Of a stretch of 64,000 bases of DNA, positions 9,743-19,354 are shown piece after piece. The notes under the pieces were generated by a model that saw only the letters and a program-made list of their open reading frames with translations, did no database searches and had not been told where the DNA came from. Source of the DNA: Gracilimonas sp. (GTDB lineage: Bacteria > Bacteroidota > Rhodothermia > Balneolales > Balneolaceae). Position numbers and translations under genes: made by a program. Position 1 is the stretch's first letter. Every line of letters starts with the position of its first letter. The stretch lies in the NCBI RefSeq assembly GCF_014762685.1, contig NZ_JABURM010000005.1, positions 1,054,001 through 1,118,000 of the forward strand. The letters run 5' to 3'.

Positions 9743-10213
9743 CTACATTCGCTCATAGACCACAAAAGAAAGCTCTTTATGATCCTCTCTTGACTGCTCT
9801 TTCCACGTCGTTCCTATATCATCTCTATATTCCGGAAAAAACGTATCGCCCTCATACTCCTTATGTATTTCCGTAATGATAAGCTTATCGGCAATATCAA
9901 TCGACTGCCGATACAAAACACCACCCCCAATAATAAACACCTCCTCTTCCTGACCTAAAGCTTCGAAAGCATCCTCCAAAGAAGAGAAGGATTCCACATT
10001 ATCGTACTCTTGTGTTCTTGACAATACAATATTACGACGATCGGGTAGCGGAATTTCATTAAGCTCTTCAAAAACCCCTCTACCCATAATAATAGGATTA
10101 CCTAATGTTGTATTTTTGAAATGCTTTAGATCTTCAGGATAGCGCCACGGGAGACCGCCTTCTTTACCAATTACCAAATTAGGATCATGAGCTGCTATAA
10201 GCGTAATAATCAT
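9743..10213 (-). CDS. folA: Dihydrofolate reductase
   Basis: Reduces dihydrofolate to tetrahydrofolate with NADPH. The sequence shows the opening IAAHDPNLVIGKEGGLPW (substrate loop), the LKHFKNTTLGNPIIMGR region and the nucleotide-binding VFIIGGGVLYRQ. At 156 residues it has the standard bacterial length. Its start overlaps the thyA stop by 4 bases. The pairing is functional, since ThyA turns methylene-THF into DHF and FolA recycles it. Confidence 0.97.
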   Translation of the reverse strand: MIITLIAAHDPNLVIGKEGGLPWRYPEDLKHFKNTTLGNPIIMGRGVFEELNEIPLPDRRNIVLSRTQEYDNVESFSSLEDAFEALGQEEEVFIIGGGVLYRQSIDIADKLIITEIHKEYEGDTFFPEYRDDIGTTWKEQSREDHKELSFVVYERM

Positions 10214-11058
10214 ACTGCAACCTCAAACTTGATAACCGGATCCGGATCATAGTTTTCAAGAGTAAAGTCTTCAAAGGTTAACTCATCAACAGGTTTATTA
10301 GCTATTTTAAGTGTAGGCAATGCTTTGGGCTTTCGGGTGAGCTGCTCTTTTAAGCCTTCAACATGATTGACATAAATATGTGCATCTACAATAGTGTGAG
10401 CAAAAGTTCCGGGTTCCAAACCAACTTCCTGTGCTATGGCCATTGTTAAAGCAGAGTAACAAGCCAGGTTAAACGGAATACCTAATGCAATATCTCCGGA
10501 TCGCTGAGTAAGATGACAATTCAGCTTTCCGTCTGCCACGTTAAATATATACATAATGTGACAAGGCGGCAGTCCCATTTCCTCCAGCAATCCGGGATGC
10601 CATGCACTAACTACAATGCGACGGCTGTTTGGATTCGTTTTAAGCATATCAATAGCTCTGCGAACCTGATCAAATTCCTTCCTGACCCATACATCTTTGT
10701 CGATAGCGGACCCATTTCCTTCAAATCTGACCGATTCTTTTTCAAAATATGGAAATTTTCTCCAGAGCACGGGATAAATTGGACCTACATATCCATCTTC
10801 ATCTGCCCATGCATCCCAAATGTGACAATCTTTTTCGTCACGAAGCCACCTGATATGATCCTCTCCCCTCAGATACCAAAGCATCTCCAAAATCACAGAA
10901 CGAAAGAATACTTTTTTTGTAGTTAGCAAAGGGAACCCTTCTGAAAGATCCACTTTATAAAATTCGGCAAAATTAGAAATCGTATCCGTGCCGGTCCGGT
11001 TTTCTTTTCTTACTCCATTTTCAAGTACACTTTTTACAAGATCGTGATATGCTTTCAT
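10210..11058 (-). CDS. thyA: Thymidylate synthase
   Basis: Makes dTMP from dUMP and methylene-tetrahydrofolate. Visible are the N-terminal RTGT (dUMP phosphate loop), the LRGEDHIRWLRD region, the catalytic Cys166 in LPPCH, the QRSGDIALGIPFNL dUMP-binding motif and DAHIYVNHVE. The length of 282 residues fits the family. It sits 17 bases downstream of mgtE and overlaps folA by 4 bases, so mgtE-thyA-folA is likely one transcript. Confidence 0.98.
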   Translation of the reverse strand: MKAYHDLVKSVLENGVRKENRTGTDTISNFAEFYKVDLSEGFPLLTTKKVFFRSVILEMLWYLRGEDHIRWLRDEKDCHIWDAWADEDGYVGPIYPVLWRKFPYFEKESVRFEGNGSAIDKDVWVRKEFDQVRRAIDMLKTNPNSRRIVVSAWHPGLLEEMGLPPCHIMYIFNVADGKLNCHLTQRSGDIALGIPFNLACYSALTMAIAQEVGLEPGTFAHTIVDAHIYVNHVEGLKEQLTRKPKALPTLKIANKPVDELTFEDFTLENYDPDPVIKFEVAV

Positions 11059-11075
11059 TTAAATCTTTTGTGCTT

Positions 11076-12458
11076 TTAAAGTACTGTTCCGCTTAAAAGT
11101 AAAATTGCTATACTAAAATAGATAATGATTCCGCTTACATCCACTATTGTTGCAACAAATGGAGCGGAAGACACCGCAGGGTCAATATTTAATTTTGAAA
11201 GGACAAAAGGCAACATTGCTCCTGTAAAATTTCCAAAAAGTACAATGGCGAACAAACTTAAACCAATTACTGCAGCAGTCAAGATTACTGTACTGCTAAG
11301 CATCTGCCCACCAATAAGATCCCATGTAATTAAGGTGATGAAACCCAACAAGCCTATAAGCCCTCCCAGCATCAATCCGGATGTAAATTCTCTTGAAAAA
11401 ACTTTTTTCCAATCTTCCAGTTTGATGTCATCCGTAGCCAAAGCTCGGATTACCAGGGTTGCCGCCTGTGAACCGGAGTTACCGCCACTGGAGATAATTA
11501 AGGGAACGAAGAAAGAAAGAGCCACTACTTTTTGAAGAATTTCCTCATATCCGCCCATGGCAATCGCTGTTAGAATCTGCCCAACAAAAAGAATAACAAG
11601 CCACCAAAGCCGCTTTTTAACAATATCAAAGATAGAAGTTTGAGAATAATAATCGTCCAGGGCATCCATACCGGCCATTTTCTGCATATCCTCAGTCGTC
11701 TCTTCTTCTGCTACATCTATGATATCATCAGCGGTCACAATCCCGACTAAAACCCCATCAGAATCTACCACCGGAAGTGCTACACGGTCATATTTAGCCA
11801 ACATTTTTACGGCTTCTTCCTGGTCATCATTTACCGTAAGAGCTTCAAAAGACCGGTCCATCAAGGTCTCAATGGGATCGTCCTGATTAGCAAGAATCAG
11901 GTGGGTAATACGCAAGTCATCAATCAGGTGTTCTTTGTCATCCACCACATAAATAACATTGATGGTTTCCGCGGTTTCGCCGAATTTCCGGATATGCTCC
12001 ATACTGTGTTTTATAGTCCAGTCCGACTTCACTTTAACATATCTGGGCGTCATCAAACGACCCACACTCTCTTCAGGATAGCCCAGTAATTTCTTTAACT
12101 GCTTTTGATCTTCCCTGTTGATGGAGTTCATCACCCTTTGGGTAAGGTGGCCGGGTAGTTCCTCGAGAATAGAAACCTGTTCATCGGGCTCCAGATTTCC
12201 CATTACATCACTCAACTGTTGCTTGTTGAATAGTTCTAATAATTCAACACCTTTTGAAGAGGGAAGCTCTGCAAAAACATCAGCGGCAATGGGTTTCTTG
12301 AGCAAACGAAAAACGACAATGGCAATTTCACCGGGTAGTTCAAGCAATAAATCAGCTATATCTGCCGACGGAACATCATTCAACACCTCTTTGAGGGCCA
12401 CCCAGTCCTTGGCTTCAATAAGCTCTTCAAATTCAGGTTTTATGAGTTGAACAAACAT
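11076..12458 (-). CDS. mgtE: Magnesium transporter MgtE
   Basis: A homodimeric Mg2+ channel of the inner membrane. It has the cytosolic MgtE_N superhelical domain (about 1-130), a CBS-domain pair acting as Mg2+ sensor (about 135-255, with PRYVKV and DRVALPVVDSDGVLVGIVT) and a C-terminal membrane part of five helices (about 280-460), including the conserved ISSGGNSGSQAATLVIRAL segment. Full length at 460 residues. The 135-base gap upstream, after rnc, probably contains its promoter. Confidence 0.96.
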   Translation of the reverse strand: MFVQLIKPEFEELIEAKDWVALKEVLNDVPSADIADLLLELPGEIAIVVFRLLKKPIAADVFAELPSSKGVELLELFNKQQLSDVMGNLEPDEQVSILEELPGHLTQRVMNSINREDQKQLKKLLGYPEESVGRLMTPRYVKVKSDWTIKHSMEHIRKFGETAETINVIYVVDDKEHLIDDLRITHLILANQDDPIETLMDRSFEALTVNDDQEEAVKMLAKYDRVALPVVDSDGVLVGIVTADDIIDVAEEETTEDMQKMAGMDALDDYYSQTSIFDIVKKRLWWLVILFVGQILTAIAMGGYEEILQKVVALSFFVPLIISSGGNSGSQAATLVIRALATDDIKLEDWKKVFSREFTSGLMLGGLIGLLGFITLITWDLIGGQMLSSTVILTAAVIGLSLFAIVLFGNFTGAMLPFVLSKLNIDPAVSSAPFVATIVDVSGIIIYFSIAILLLSGTVL

Positions 12459-12593
12459 GGTTTTCCAATGATAATATTACCCTTGCAGATGGGGCTAAGA
12501 ATCGGAGTTAATCCCGCAAAAAACAAGTTTTAGAAATGAGTTTTAGAGAAAAGTTAGGACTTTTACTCTTCCGAGAGCACACTAAAATGTATT

Positions 12594-13340
12594 TCAGGCC
12601 TTTAGCTTTTTCAGGGCTTGTTTAGCAGCTCTTTGCTCAGCCTTTTTCTTACTCTTACCCTTACCCTGACCATATTCATTTTCCCCAATCATCACTTTTA
12701 CCAGAAAAGTTCGGTTATGGCCGGGACCGCTTTCACTGATTAATTCATACTGTGGTATGGACATTTTTTGAGCCTGTGCATATTCAAGAAGAACACTTTT
12801 GTAATTATCAACGGTGTTTATTAATTCTTCAATTACCAGGTTGTTCTTAATTACGCGGTCCACAAATTGGTAGGCTTGCCGGTATCCTTTGGTTATATAA
12901 ATAGCAGCAATAATAGATTCAAACGCATCGGCCAGAATGCTTTTAGATATTTTTCCACCGCCATTTCTCTCCCCTAATTCCATTAACTCCTCAAGGCCCA
13001 ATTCTTTTGAAAAAGAAGAAAGTGTGTCTCCTCTTACAAGTTTTGCTCTTACTTTGGTTAAAAAACCTTCATCCTTTTCCGGATAATCATTGAAAAGTAT
13101 TTCAGCTGCAATCAAATCCAAAACAGCATCACCCAAAAACTCGAGTCTTTCATATGAATCATAAGTTTCATACTGCTCCTGAGAGAGCGTGGAACGATGG
13201 CGCAAGGCTTTTAGAAACAAAGAAGGATCGTCGATTTGCAAACCAACGATCCTCTCGAGATTCTCAATTCTGCTTTTAAGTTCAGGGCTAAGATCTGACT
13301 TCTTCTTTTTACTGAAAAGTGATCTAAACCATTGCGGCAT
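12594..13340 (-). CDS. rnc: Ribonuclease III
   Basis: A double-stranded RNA endonuclease for rRNA and mRNA processing. The family signature ERLEFLGDAVLDL lies at about 64-76, with a second acidic site in DAFESIIAAIY. The C-terminal dsRBD (about 175-247) ends with the KKKAEQRAAKQALKKL helix. The N-terminus carries a short Lys/Ser-rich extension. It is the last gene of the fab run, 5 bases after fabF. Confidence 0.97.
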   Translation of the reverse strand: MPQWFRSLFSKKKKSDLSPELKSRIENLERIVGLQIDDPSLFLKALRHRSTLSQEQYETYDSYERLEFLGDAVLDLIAAEILFNDYPEKDEGFLTKVRAKLVRGDTLSSFSKELGLEELMELGERNGGGKISKSILADAFESIIAAIYITKGYRQAYQFVDRVIKNNLVIEELINTVDNYKSVLLEYAQAQKMSIPQYELISESGPGHNRTFLVKVMIGENEYGQGKGKSKKKAEQRAAKQALKKLKA

Positions 13341-13345
13341 AAATA

Positions 13346-14590
13346 TTAATCCTTGTATTTATTAAACACTAAGGTGGAATTATGGCCGCCAAAACCAAAA
13401 GCATTATTCAAAGCATATTTGACATCACGAACAACAGCTTCATTTGCAGTGTAATTTAAATCACACTCCGGGTCCTGATTCTCAATATTAATAGTAGGCG
13501 GTACCATACCATGGTAAATGGAAAGCAATGTAGCTATAGACTCAATTGCCCCGGCCGCCCCAAGAGTATGGCCATGCATACTCTTAGTTGAGTTCAGGTT
13601 TAAAGTCTTTGAATGTTCTCCAAAAACCTTTTTGATCGTATTGGTTTCAGCAATATCTCCCAGCGGAGTTGAGGTACCATGCATATTAATATGATCAACA
13701 TCTTCCGGTTCTATTCCCGCTGCCTTCATAGCTCTGGTCATAGCCAATGTAACGCCATTTCCATCAGGATCAGGAGCAGTAATGTGATACGCATCTGCTG
13801 AAAAACCATATCCTTTGATTTCACCATAAATACGAGCACCACGTTCAAGTGCAGAATCCAAACTTTCCAGTATAAAGATTCCGGCCCCTTCTCCCAGCAC
13901 AAAACCATCTCGATCCTTATCGAATGGCCTCGAGGCTGTTTCCGGTGAATCATTCCTTGTAGACATGGCCTTCATGCTGTTAAAACCTGATATCCCGATG
14001 CGTGTTACAGGTGCTTCGGTACCTCCGGCTACAGCATAATCTGCCTGTCCGTAACGAATGGAATCATATGCAAGGCCAATATTATGAGACCCGGTGGCAC
14101 ATGCAGAAACTGCACAGAAATTAGGACCTCTGAAACCATATTTAATAGATATTTGCCCGGATACAATATCAGGAATGAGCATTGGAATAAAGAAAGGAGA
14201 TACTCCTCTTGGACCATGCTCATGAAATGATACTGATTGTTCATAGAATGTTTCCATCCCGCCAATCCCGGTACCCACCAATACAGCAACTTCATCTTTA
14301 TCAATTTTATCCAGATCAAGTTTACTGTCTTCGATAGCTTCACCGGAAGCAATAAGGGCATATTGTGCAACCTTATCAAGCCTCCTGGCTTCTTTGCGAT
14401 CGAAATAATCAGTGGGTTCGTAGCCCTCAATCTGAGCAGCAAATTTTGTGGCGAAGTCAGTCGTATCGAAATGTTCGACTAAGCGAACACCGCTTTTCCC
14501 TGAAACTAAACCGTTCCAAAAGTCTGGCGCACTTTTACCAATTGGGGTAAAAGCACCGATACCCGTAACAACAACTCTGCGAGTGCTCAT
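13346..14590 (-). CDS. fabF: 3-oxoacyl-[acyl-carrier-protein] synthase II
   Basis: Condensing enzyme that extends acyl-ACP with malonyl-ACP in type II fatty-acid synthesis. The Cys-His-His triad is visible: Cys164 in VSACATGSHN, His304 in HGTSTPLGD and His341 in SMHGHTLGAAG. The length of 414 residues is normal. It follows acpP by 24 bases, in the classical acpP-fabF order. Confidence 0.97.
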   Translation of the reverse strand: MSTRRVVVTGIGAFTPIGKSAPDFWNGLVSGKSGVRLVEHFDTTDFATKFAAQIEGYEPTDYFDRKEARRLDKVAQYALIASGEAIEDSKLDLDKIDKDEVAVLVGTGIGGMETFYEQSVSFHEHGPRGVSPFFIPMLIPDIVSGQISIKYGFRGPNFCAVSACATGSHNIGLAYDSIRYGQADYAVAGGTEAPVTRIGISGFNSMKAMSTRNDSPETASRPFDKDRDGFVLGEGAGIFILESLDSALERGARIYGEIKGYGFSADAYHITAPDPDGNGVTLAMTRAMKAAGIEPEDVDHINMHGTSTPLGDIAETNTIKKVFGEHSKTLNLNSTKSMHGHTLGAAGAIESIATLLSIYHGMVPPTINIENQDPECDLNYTANEAVVRDVKYALNNAFGFGGHNSTLVFNKYKD

Positions 14591-14614
14591 AAGTAATTTT
14601 TTATAAGTATTAAA

Positions 14615-14854
14615 TTAGGATAATTTTCCGGATAGGTAGGTAACTGCGTCCCCTACTGTGGCAATATTTTCCGCGTCTTCATCCGGAATGCTAAGATCGA
14701 ATTCTTTTTCGAATTCCATAATTAATTCTACGGTATCCAGAGAATCAGCTCCAAGGTCATTGGTAAAGTTAGCATCTGCTGCTACTTCTGATTCATCTAC
14801 ACCAAGTTTATCTACTATGATAGCTTTTACTTTTGATTCTACGTCTTGTGACAT
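14615..14854 (-). CDS. acpP: Acyl carrier protein
   Basis: A 79-residue acidic four-helix carrier. The phosphopantetheine attachment site is Ser38 in [11 protein letters not shown]. It shuttles the growing acyl chain between Fab enzymes and to PlsX. A 97-base gap separates it from fabG upstream, the longest gap in the run, so an extra promoter giving higher ACP output is plausible, but no clear box was found. Confidence 0.97.
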   Translation of the reverse strand: MSQDVESKVKAIIVDKLGVDESEVAADANFTNDLGADSLDTVELIMEFEKEFDLSIPDEDAENIATVGDAVTYLSGKLS

Positions 14855-14951
14855 ATTGTGTCCTTTTTCAGTGATTAGTTGGTAGTTATAATTTTGATAA
14901 AATAAGTGTTTTCAACTTAAAAATTCAGTCTAGCTTCTGCAATATAGACAA

Positions 14952-15701
14952 TTACATTGCCATCCCGCCATCTACGCGAATAACTTCGCCGGTAATATAC
15001 GAACTCATGTCGGATGAAAGGAATACAACAGCATCAGCTACTTCATCAGCTTCCCCTGCCCTACCCAATGGCGTTTCTGATTTAATTCCTTCTAAAACTT
15101 TTTCATCCAATTCACCTGTCATGTCGGTGAGAATATATCCCGGAGCTATTACATTTGCACGAATATTTCTGGATGCGAGTTCTTTTGCATATGATTTTGT
15201 AAATCCGATAATCCCGGCCTTTGATGCTGCGTAATTGCTCTGTCCGGCATTTCCGGAAATGCCGACCACAGAGCTTATATTGATAATAGATCCTCCACGA
15301 TTTCTCATCATGGGCTTGGCAGCAGCTTTTGAGTAATTAAAAACGCTCTTTAAATTTGTAGTAATCACGTCATCCCATTGATCTTCACTCATTCTGAGTA
15401 TAAGGTTGTCTTTGGTAATACCTGCATTATTTACAATTACGTCCAGTTTGCCCCAATCATTAACAACCTCATTTATCACTTCTTCAGCACGTTCTAAACT
15501 GACGGCATCAGCTTGTAATGCCTTACTTTTTTGTCCTCTTTTTTCGATCTCGGCTTTTACTTCTTCCGCCGCATCGGCTGAACGCGCATAGGTAATGGCT
15601 ACATCCGCTCCAAAGTCAGCGAGCTTGAGCGCAATTGCGCGTCCAATTCCCCGGCTTCCTCCGGTTACTAAACAGGTCTTTCCTTCTAACGATAAACTCA
15701 T
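14952..15701 (-). CDS. fabG: 3-oxoacyl-[acyl-carrier-protein] reductase
   Basis: NADPH-dependent short-chain dehydrogenase that reduces 3-oxoacyl-ACP. It shows the TGGSRGIGRAIA cofactor loop near the N-terminus, NNAG, catalytic Ser in NISSVVG and the YAASKAG Tyr/Lys pair. It has 249 residues and lies between fabD and acpP in the normal Fab order. Confidence 0.96.
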   Translation of the reverse strand: MSLSLEGKTCLVTGGSRGIGRAIALKLADFGADVAITYARSADAAEEVKAEIEKRGQKSKALQADAVSLERAEEVINEVVNDWGKLDVIVNNAGITKDNLILRMSEDQWDDVITTNLKSVFNYSKAAAKPMMRNRGGSIINISSVVGISGNAGQSNYAASKAGIIGFTKSYAKELASRNIRANVIAPGYILTDMTGELDEKVLEGIKSETPLGRAGEADEVADAVVFLSSDMSSYITGEVIRVDGGMAM

Positions 15702-15711
15702 AGTTGTTTCT

Positions 15712-16599
15712 TTATTGGTGTCCTGAGATTTCTACGCCTTTTAAGGTTCGCTTTACCAATCCTTGCAATACTTTGCCGGGCCCTACTTCTACAAAAGAAT
15801 CCGCGCCATTAGCATTCATATTATTCAAGGTTTGAGTCCAGCGTACCGGATTCAACAGCTGATTAAGTAAATTCGATCTGATTTCTTCCGGATTTGTAGT
15901 GGGCTCAGCTGTATAATTACTATATATAGGGCAATCTGGGGTTTCAATATTGAGTTGCTCCAATTGATTTTTCAGCCCATCATACGCGGGTTGCATCAAG
16001 GTAGAATGGAATGCCCCGCTTACCGGCAATAACATAGCCATACGAGCACCATTTTCTTTTGCCAACTCTACCGCTTTTTCCACTGCTTCTTTGTATCCGG
16101 AAATGACCAATTGTCCCGGACAATTGTAATTAGCAGCTACCACTTCTTTGCTGGTTTCTGCAGAGGCTTGCTCACAAACCTTTTCTACGGCTTCATCATC
16201 CATACCAATTACAGCAGCCATTGTCCCAGGGTTATCTGTCCCTGCTTTTTGCATCAGTTCTCCTCTGCGTCGAACAATCTTGAGAGCATCTTGAAAGGAT
16301 ACTGCACCACAAGCCACCAAAGCAGAAAATTCACCCAAGCTATGCCCCGCAACCATATCCGTTTTAGCATTCAGGGTTTTAAATAGTGCAACCGAATGAA
16401 GGAAAATAGACGGTTGTGTAAATTCTGTTTGTTTCAGTTTTTCTTCAGGCCCCTCAAACATGATCTCTTTAAGATCAAACCCAAGAATTTCATTAGCCTT
16501 ATTAAAATACTCTGCAGCTTCAGGGTTAGAGTCAAATAACTCCTTTCCCATTCCTACAAATTGTGAGCCTTGTCCAGGAAACAAATAAGCGTTACTCAT
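15712..16599 (-). CDS. fabD: Malonyl-CoA:ACP transacylase
   Basis: Loads malonyl groups onto ACP. The nucleophile Ser87 lies in GHSLGE, the partner His198 in SGAFHS, and the N-terminal FPGQGSQ motif is present. It has 295 residues and starts one base after the fabH stop, so the two are tightly coupled. Confidence 0.96.
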   Translation of the reverse strand: MSNAYLFPGQGSQFVGMGKELFDSNPEAAEYFNKANEILGFDLKEIMFEGPEEKLKQTEFTQPSIFLHSVALFKTLNAKTDMVAGHSLGEFSALVACGAVSFQDALKIVRRRGELMQKAGTDNPGTMAAVIGMDDEAVEKVCEQASAETSKEVVAANYNCPGQLVISGYKEAVEKAVELAKENGARMAMLLPVSGAFHSTLMQPAYDGLKNQLEQLNIETPDCPIYSNYTAEPTTNPEEIRSNLLNQLLNPVRWTQTLNNMNANGADSFVEVGPGKVLQGLVKRTLKGVEISGHQ

Positions 16600-16600
16600 C

Positions 16601-17593
16601 TTACTTCATCCCCCACGTTAAGTAGATAGCACCCCAGGTAAATCCACCTCCAAAAGCGGCCAATACTATATTCTCGCCATGATTCAATTTATCTTTCCAG
16701 TCATACAAACATAGCGGTATTGTTGCAGCAGTGGTGTTTCCGTATTTATTGATGTTTATCATCACTTTTTCATTGGAAAGCCCCATTCTGCGAGCAGTGG
16801 CATCAATTATCCTCAAATTAGCCTGATGAGGAACCAACCATGCTACATCTTCCGGCTCAAGGTTATTACGCTCCATAATTTCTAAAGAAACGTCGGCCAT
16901 TCCCATTGTGGCTTTTTTAAATACTGCACGGCCATCTTGCTGAAGGTAATGCAACCCATTTTTCACTGTTTCTTCAGTAGCCGGATTACGGCTTCCTCCT
17001 GCGGGTTGATACAAACTACATTCTGTATCACCCTCAACACAGTGCTTTTGATCAATGATCCCGGTCCCATCCTCTGATTCTTCAAGTAAAACAGCACCTG
17101 CACCATCACCAAACAAAATACAGGTAGTACGATCTTTAAAGTCAATAATGGAGCTCATCTTATCGGTGCCGATGACCAATACTTTTTTGGCTCTCCCCGA
17201 TTCAATGTACATGGCTCCGGTACTTAACCCATATAAAAATCCGGAGCAAGCAGCCGATAAATCGAAAGCAAAAGCATTTTTAGCTCCTATTTTTTGCTGA
17301 ACAAGACAAGCCGTTGCCGGGAAAAAATAATCCGGGGTAACGGTTGCAAGGATAATCAAATCAATTTCTTCCGCTGATATACCACGCTGTTCCAGTACTT
17401 CTTTGGCCGCTTCAGCACCCATAAAAGCAGTGGCTTTATCTGGATCTTTTAGAACTCTGCGTTCCTCGATACCCGTTCGAGAACGTATCCATTCATCATT
17501 GGTGTCCACCAGTTTTTCAAGATCTTTATTGGTCATACGGTCTTCGGGTAAATAATGCCCGACCGCTGTAATTTTTGCTCTTTTTACTTCCAT
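16601..17593 (-). CDS. fabH: 3-oxoacyl-[acyl-carrier-protein] synthase III
   Basis: Starts fatty-acid synthesis by condensing an acyl-CoA primer with malonyl-ACP. The triad is Cys116 in SAACSGFL, His256 in VPHQANLRI and Asn286 in NKYGNTTAA. It has 330 residues. Primer choice, straight or branched chain, cannot be judged from the sequence. It follows plsX by 13 bases. Confidence 0.97.
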   Translation of the reverse strand: MEVKRAKITAVGHYLPEDRMTNKDLEKLVDTNDEWIRSRTGIEERRVLKDPDKATAFMGAEAAKEVLEQRGISAEEIDLIILATVTPDYFFPATACLVQQKIGAKNAFAFDLSAACSGFLYGLSTGAMYIESGRAKKVLVIGTDKMSSIIDFKDRTTCILFGDGAGAVLLEESEDGTGIIDQKHCVEGDTECSLYQPAGGSRNPATEETVKNGLHYLQQDGRAVFKKATMGMADVSLEIMERNNLEPEDVAWLVPHQANLRIIDATARRMGLSNEKVMININKYGNTTAATIPLCLYDWKDKLNHGENIVLAAFGGGFTWGAIYLTWGMK

Positions 17594-17606
17594 GAAAAGA
17601 TTTAGC

Positions 17607-18590
17607 TCAGTTTAGAGATGCTACAATTTTGCCGTTAACGTCGTGTTCAACAGTTTGAACGGCACTTTTAATCATATTTTTAATGGCTAAAGGAGAGCTT
17701 CCGCCGTGTCCTACAATACTCACGCCATTTACGCCTAAGAAAGGAATACCACCAACATTTTCATAGTTAAAAGGTGATAAAGCAGTATGGAGTACTTTTT
17801 GGATATTTTGAATTTCGTCAGGAGATAAATCCATGTCTTTTATTGCCGCGCCTATCATTTTCTGAAGGATGTCCGGAATGGATTCTCCGAACTTCAGCAC
17901 AATATTACCAACCAATCCGTCACAAAGGTAAACATCGGCCTTTCCTGATAATATATCTTTGCCTTCTACATTACCGATGAAATTTGCATCATCTTTGAGC
18001 GTGGCAAAAATTTCCTTTAACAGGTCCGTGCCTTTTCCTTCTTCTTCCCCAACATTTAGTAATCCCACTTTAGGAGTATCAATCTTGAGGATTTGCTCAC
18101 AATATATTTCCGCCATTTTCGCAAATTGAATAGCTGTTTCAGGCTTTATCTCTAAATTTGCGCCTGCATCAACCAACAGCCGGAAACCTTTTATTGTCGG
18201 ATAATAAGATGCGATGGTGGGACGAAGCACGCCTTTCAGCTTACCCAAAATAAACATGGATGCAGCAAGTAAAGCACCGGTATTCCCGGCACTTACAAAA
18301 GCATCACATTTACCGGCCTTATGAAGGCCAATCCCTACAACTATTGATGACTGCTGCTTGGTTTTAACCGCTTGAGCCGGAGTCTCATCCATGCCAATAA
18401 CCTGAGGGGCATCATGTATCAAAATCCGCTTTTTATCATAATCATGATTAGCGAGTTCTTTTTTAACAATATCTTCAGGGCCCACTAAGATAACAGTCAA
18501 ATCGCTGTTTTCCTCTGTAGCCTGAATTGCTCCTTCAACTGGATTTTTTGGGTAGAAATCTCCACCGGCTGCATCAACTGCAACAATCAT
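17607..18590 (-). CDS. plsX: Phosphate acyltransferase PlsX
   Basis: Converts acyl-ACP to acyl-phosphate for phosphatidic acid synthesis by PlsY/PlsC. It begins with the conserved AVDAAGGDFYPKNPVEGA and contains VSAGNTGALLAAS and the C-terminal GVNGVSIVGHGGSS. It has 327 residues and sits directly downstream of rpmF, the classical rpmF-plsX-fabH order. Confidence 0.96.
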   Translation of the reverse strand: MIVAVDAAGGDFYPKNPVEGAIQATEENSDLTVILVGPEDIVKKELANHDYDKKRILIHDAPQVIGMDETPAQAVKTKQQSSIVVGIGLHKAGKCDAFVSAGNTGALLAASMFILGKLKGVLRPTIASYYPTIKGFRLLVDAGANLEIKPETAIQFAKMAEIYCEQILKIDTPKVGLLNVGEEEGKGTDLLKEIFATLKDDANFIGNVEGKDILSGKADVYLCDGLVGNIVLKFGESIPDILQKMIGAAIKDMDLSPDEIQNIQKVLHTALSPFNYENVGGIPFLGVNGVSIVGHGGSSPLAIKNMIKSAVQTVEHDVNGKIVASLN

Positions 18591-18601
18591 ATATCAAATA
18601 T

Positions 18602-18781
18602 TTAGTTAGTTGCTTTCATTACCTGGCGGCCGCGGTAGTACCCACACTCGGAGCAGGCATGGTGATAGCGGTGCAATGCTCCACAGTTAGAGCATTTTGC
18701 TAACGTAACATCAGAGATAGCGTGATGAGCACGACGCTTATTTTTACGCGCATTCGAGGTTCTTCGTTTTGGATGTGCCAT
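18602..18781 (-). CDS. rpmF: 50S ribosomal protein L32
   Basis: A 59-residue gene, read by hand from the minus strand. It begins MAHPKRRTSNARKNKRRAHH, the typical basic L32 N-terminus, and carries a zinc ribbon with Cys30-x2-Cys33 and Cys43-x2-Cys46. It ends with a TAA at 18602-18604. It lies 16 bases after yceD and 11 bases before plsX, the position expected for rpmF in many bacteria. The gene is short enough to fall below common length cut-offs. Confidence 0.96.
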   Translation of the reverse strand: MAHPKRRTSNARKNKRRAHHAISDVTLAKCSNCGALHRYHHACSECGYYRGRQVMKATN

Positions 18782-18797
18782 TAAATATACCTTATCG

Positions 18798-19301
18798 TTA
18801 TTCTTTTAAATCTTTCAATTTTTCCCACCTAGGATCAATGTGTTCTTCATCATCTTCAGGAATATCACCGAATTGTTCATTCAGTACTTCCTTAGGATTT
18901 CCTTCATGATCCAGAAAGCGGGGATGTAATTTTTTTGTTGGGAGATTCAGCAAAATGGTATCTCTCACATCTTGCTCTAAATCTATTTGCTTAGATGCAT
19001 GATCGTAATTTCTTACGGCTCCATTTTCATCTGCTGATTCTTCGACTTCTTCTGCCTTAAAAAGCACTTCATAATCTTGCTGAACTTCATAATCAAAAGC
19101 TTCCAATGAACGATCACAAATCAATTCAACGGTGGCATCGACAGTAAACTGAGTTCGTACAAAATGAAGTGTGCGGTAAAATTCTATATGAACTAAACCG
19201 CCTTTAAAAGTGAGTCCTTCCAAATCAAGCTCATCCGAGCCCAATTCAACGGTTTTCTCACTTTGTTCTTCAGGTATTTCAAAGATCTTAAATTTTAGCA
19301 T
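18798..19301 (-). CDS. YceD family protein (DUF177)
   Basis: A 167-residue acidic protein of the YceD/DUF177 family, which is nearly always encoded next to rpmF and has been linked to 23S rRNA/ribosome accumulation. It has the family DLEGLTFKGGL-like start and the C-terminal acidic region around LPTKKLHPRF. The usual CxxC pair is not evident. I place the start at the ATG of MLKFKIFE (19301). A longer frame from TTG at 19316 exists, but those extra five codons contain GAGGAGA, a good ribosome-binding site for the ATG. Confidence 0.88.
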   Translation of the reverse strand: MLKFKIFEIPEEQSEKTVELGSDELDLEGLTFKGGLVHIEFYRTLHFVRTQFTVDATVELICDRSLEAFDYEVQQDYEVLFKAEEVEESADENGAVRNYDHASKQIDLEQDVRDTILLNLPTKKLHPRFLDHEGNPKEVLNEQFGDIPEDDEEHIDPRWEKLKDLKE

Positions 19302-19325
19302 AGAACATCTCCTCAATAGCTACCT
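19301..19325 (-). promoter_or_regulatory. Shine-Dalgarno site deciding the yceD start
   Basis: On the minus strand the bases just before the ATG at 19301 read TTGAGGAGATGTTCT. GAGGAGA is a strong anti-SD match at proper spacing, so the TTG within it is not the start codon. Confidence 0.6.
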
Positions 19326-19354
19326 AAAATAAGCATTATACTTCTGTGGTTCAA

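Noticed and set aside
13738-14442. Minus-strand frames overlapping fabF in another frame
   Set aside because: They overlap the FabF active-site region out of frame and show no conserved motifs.
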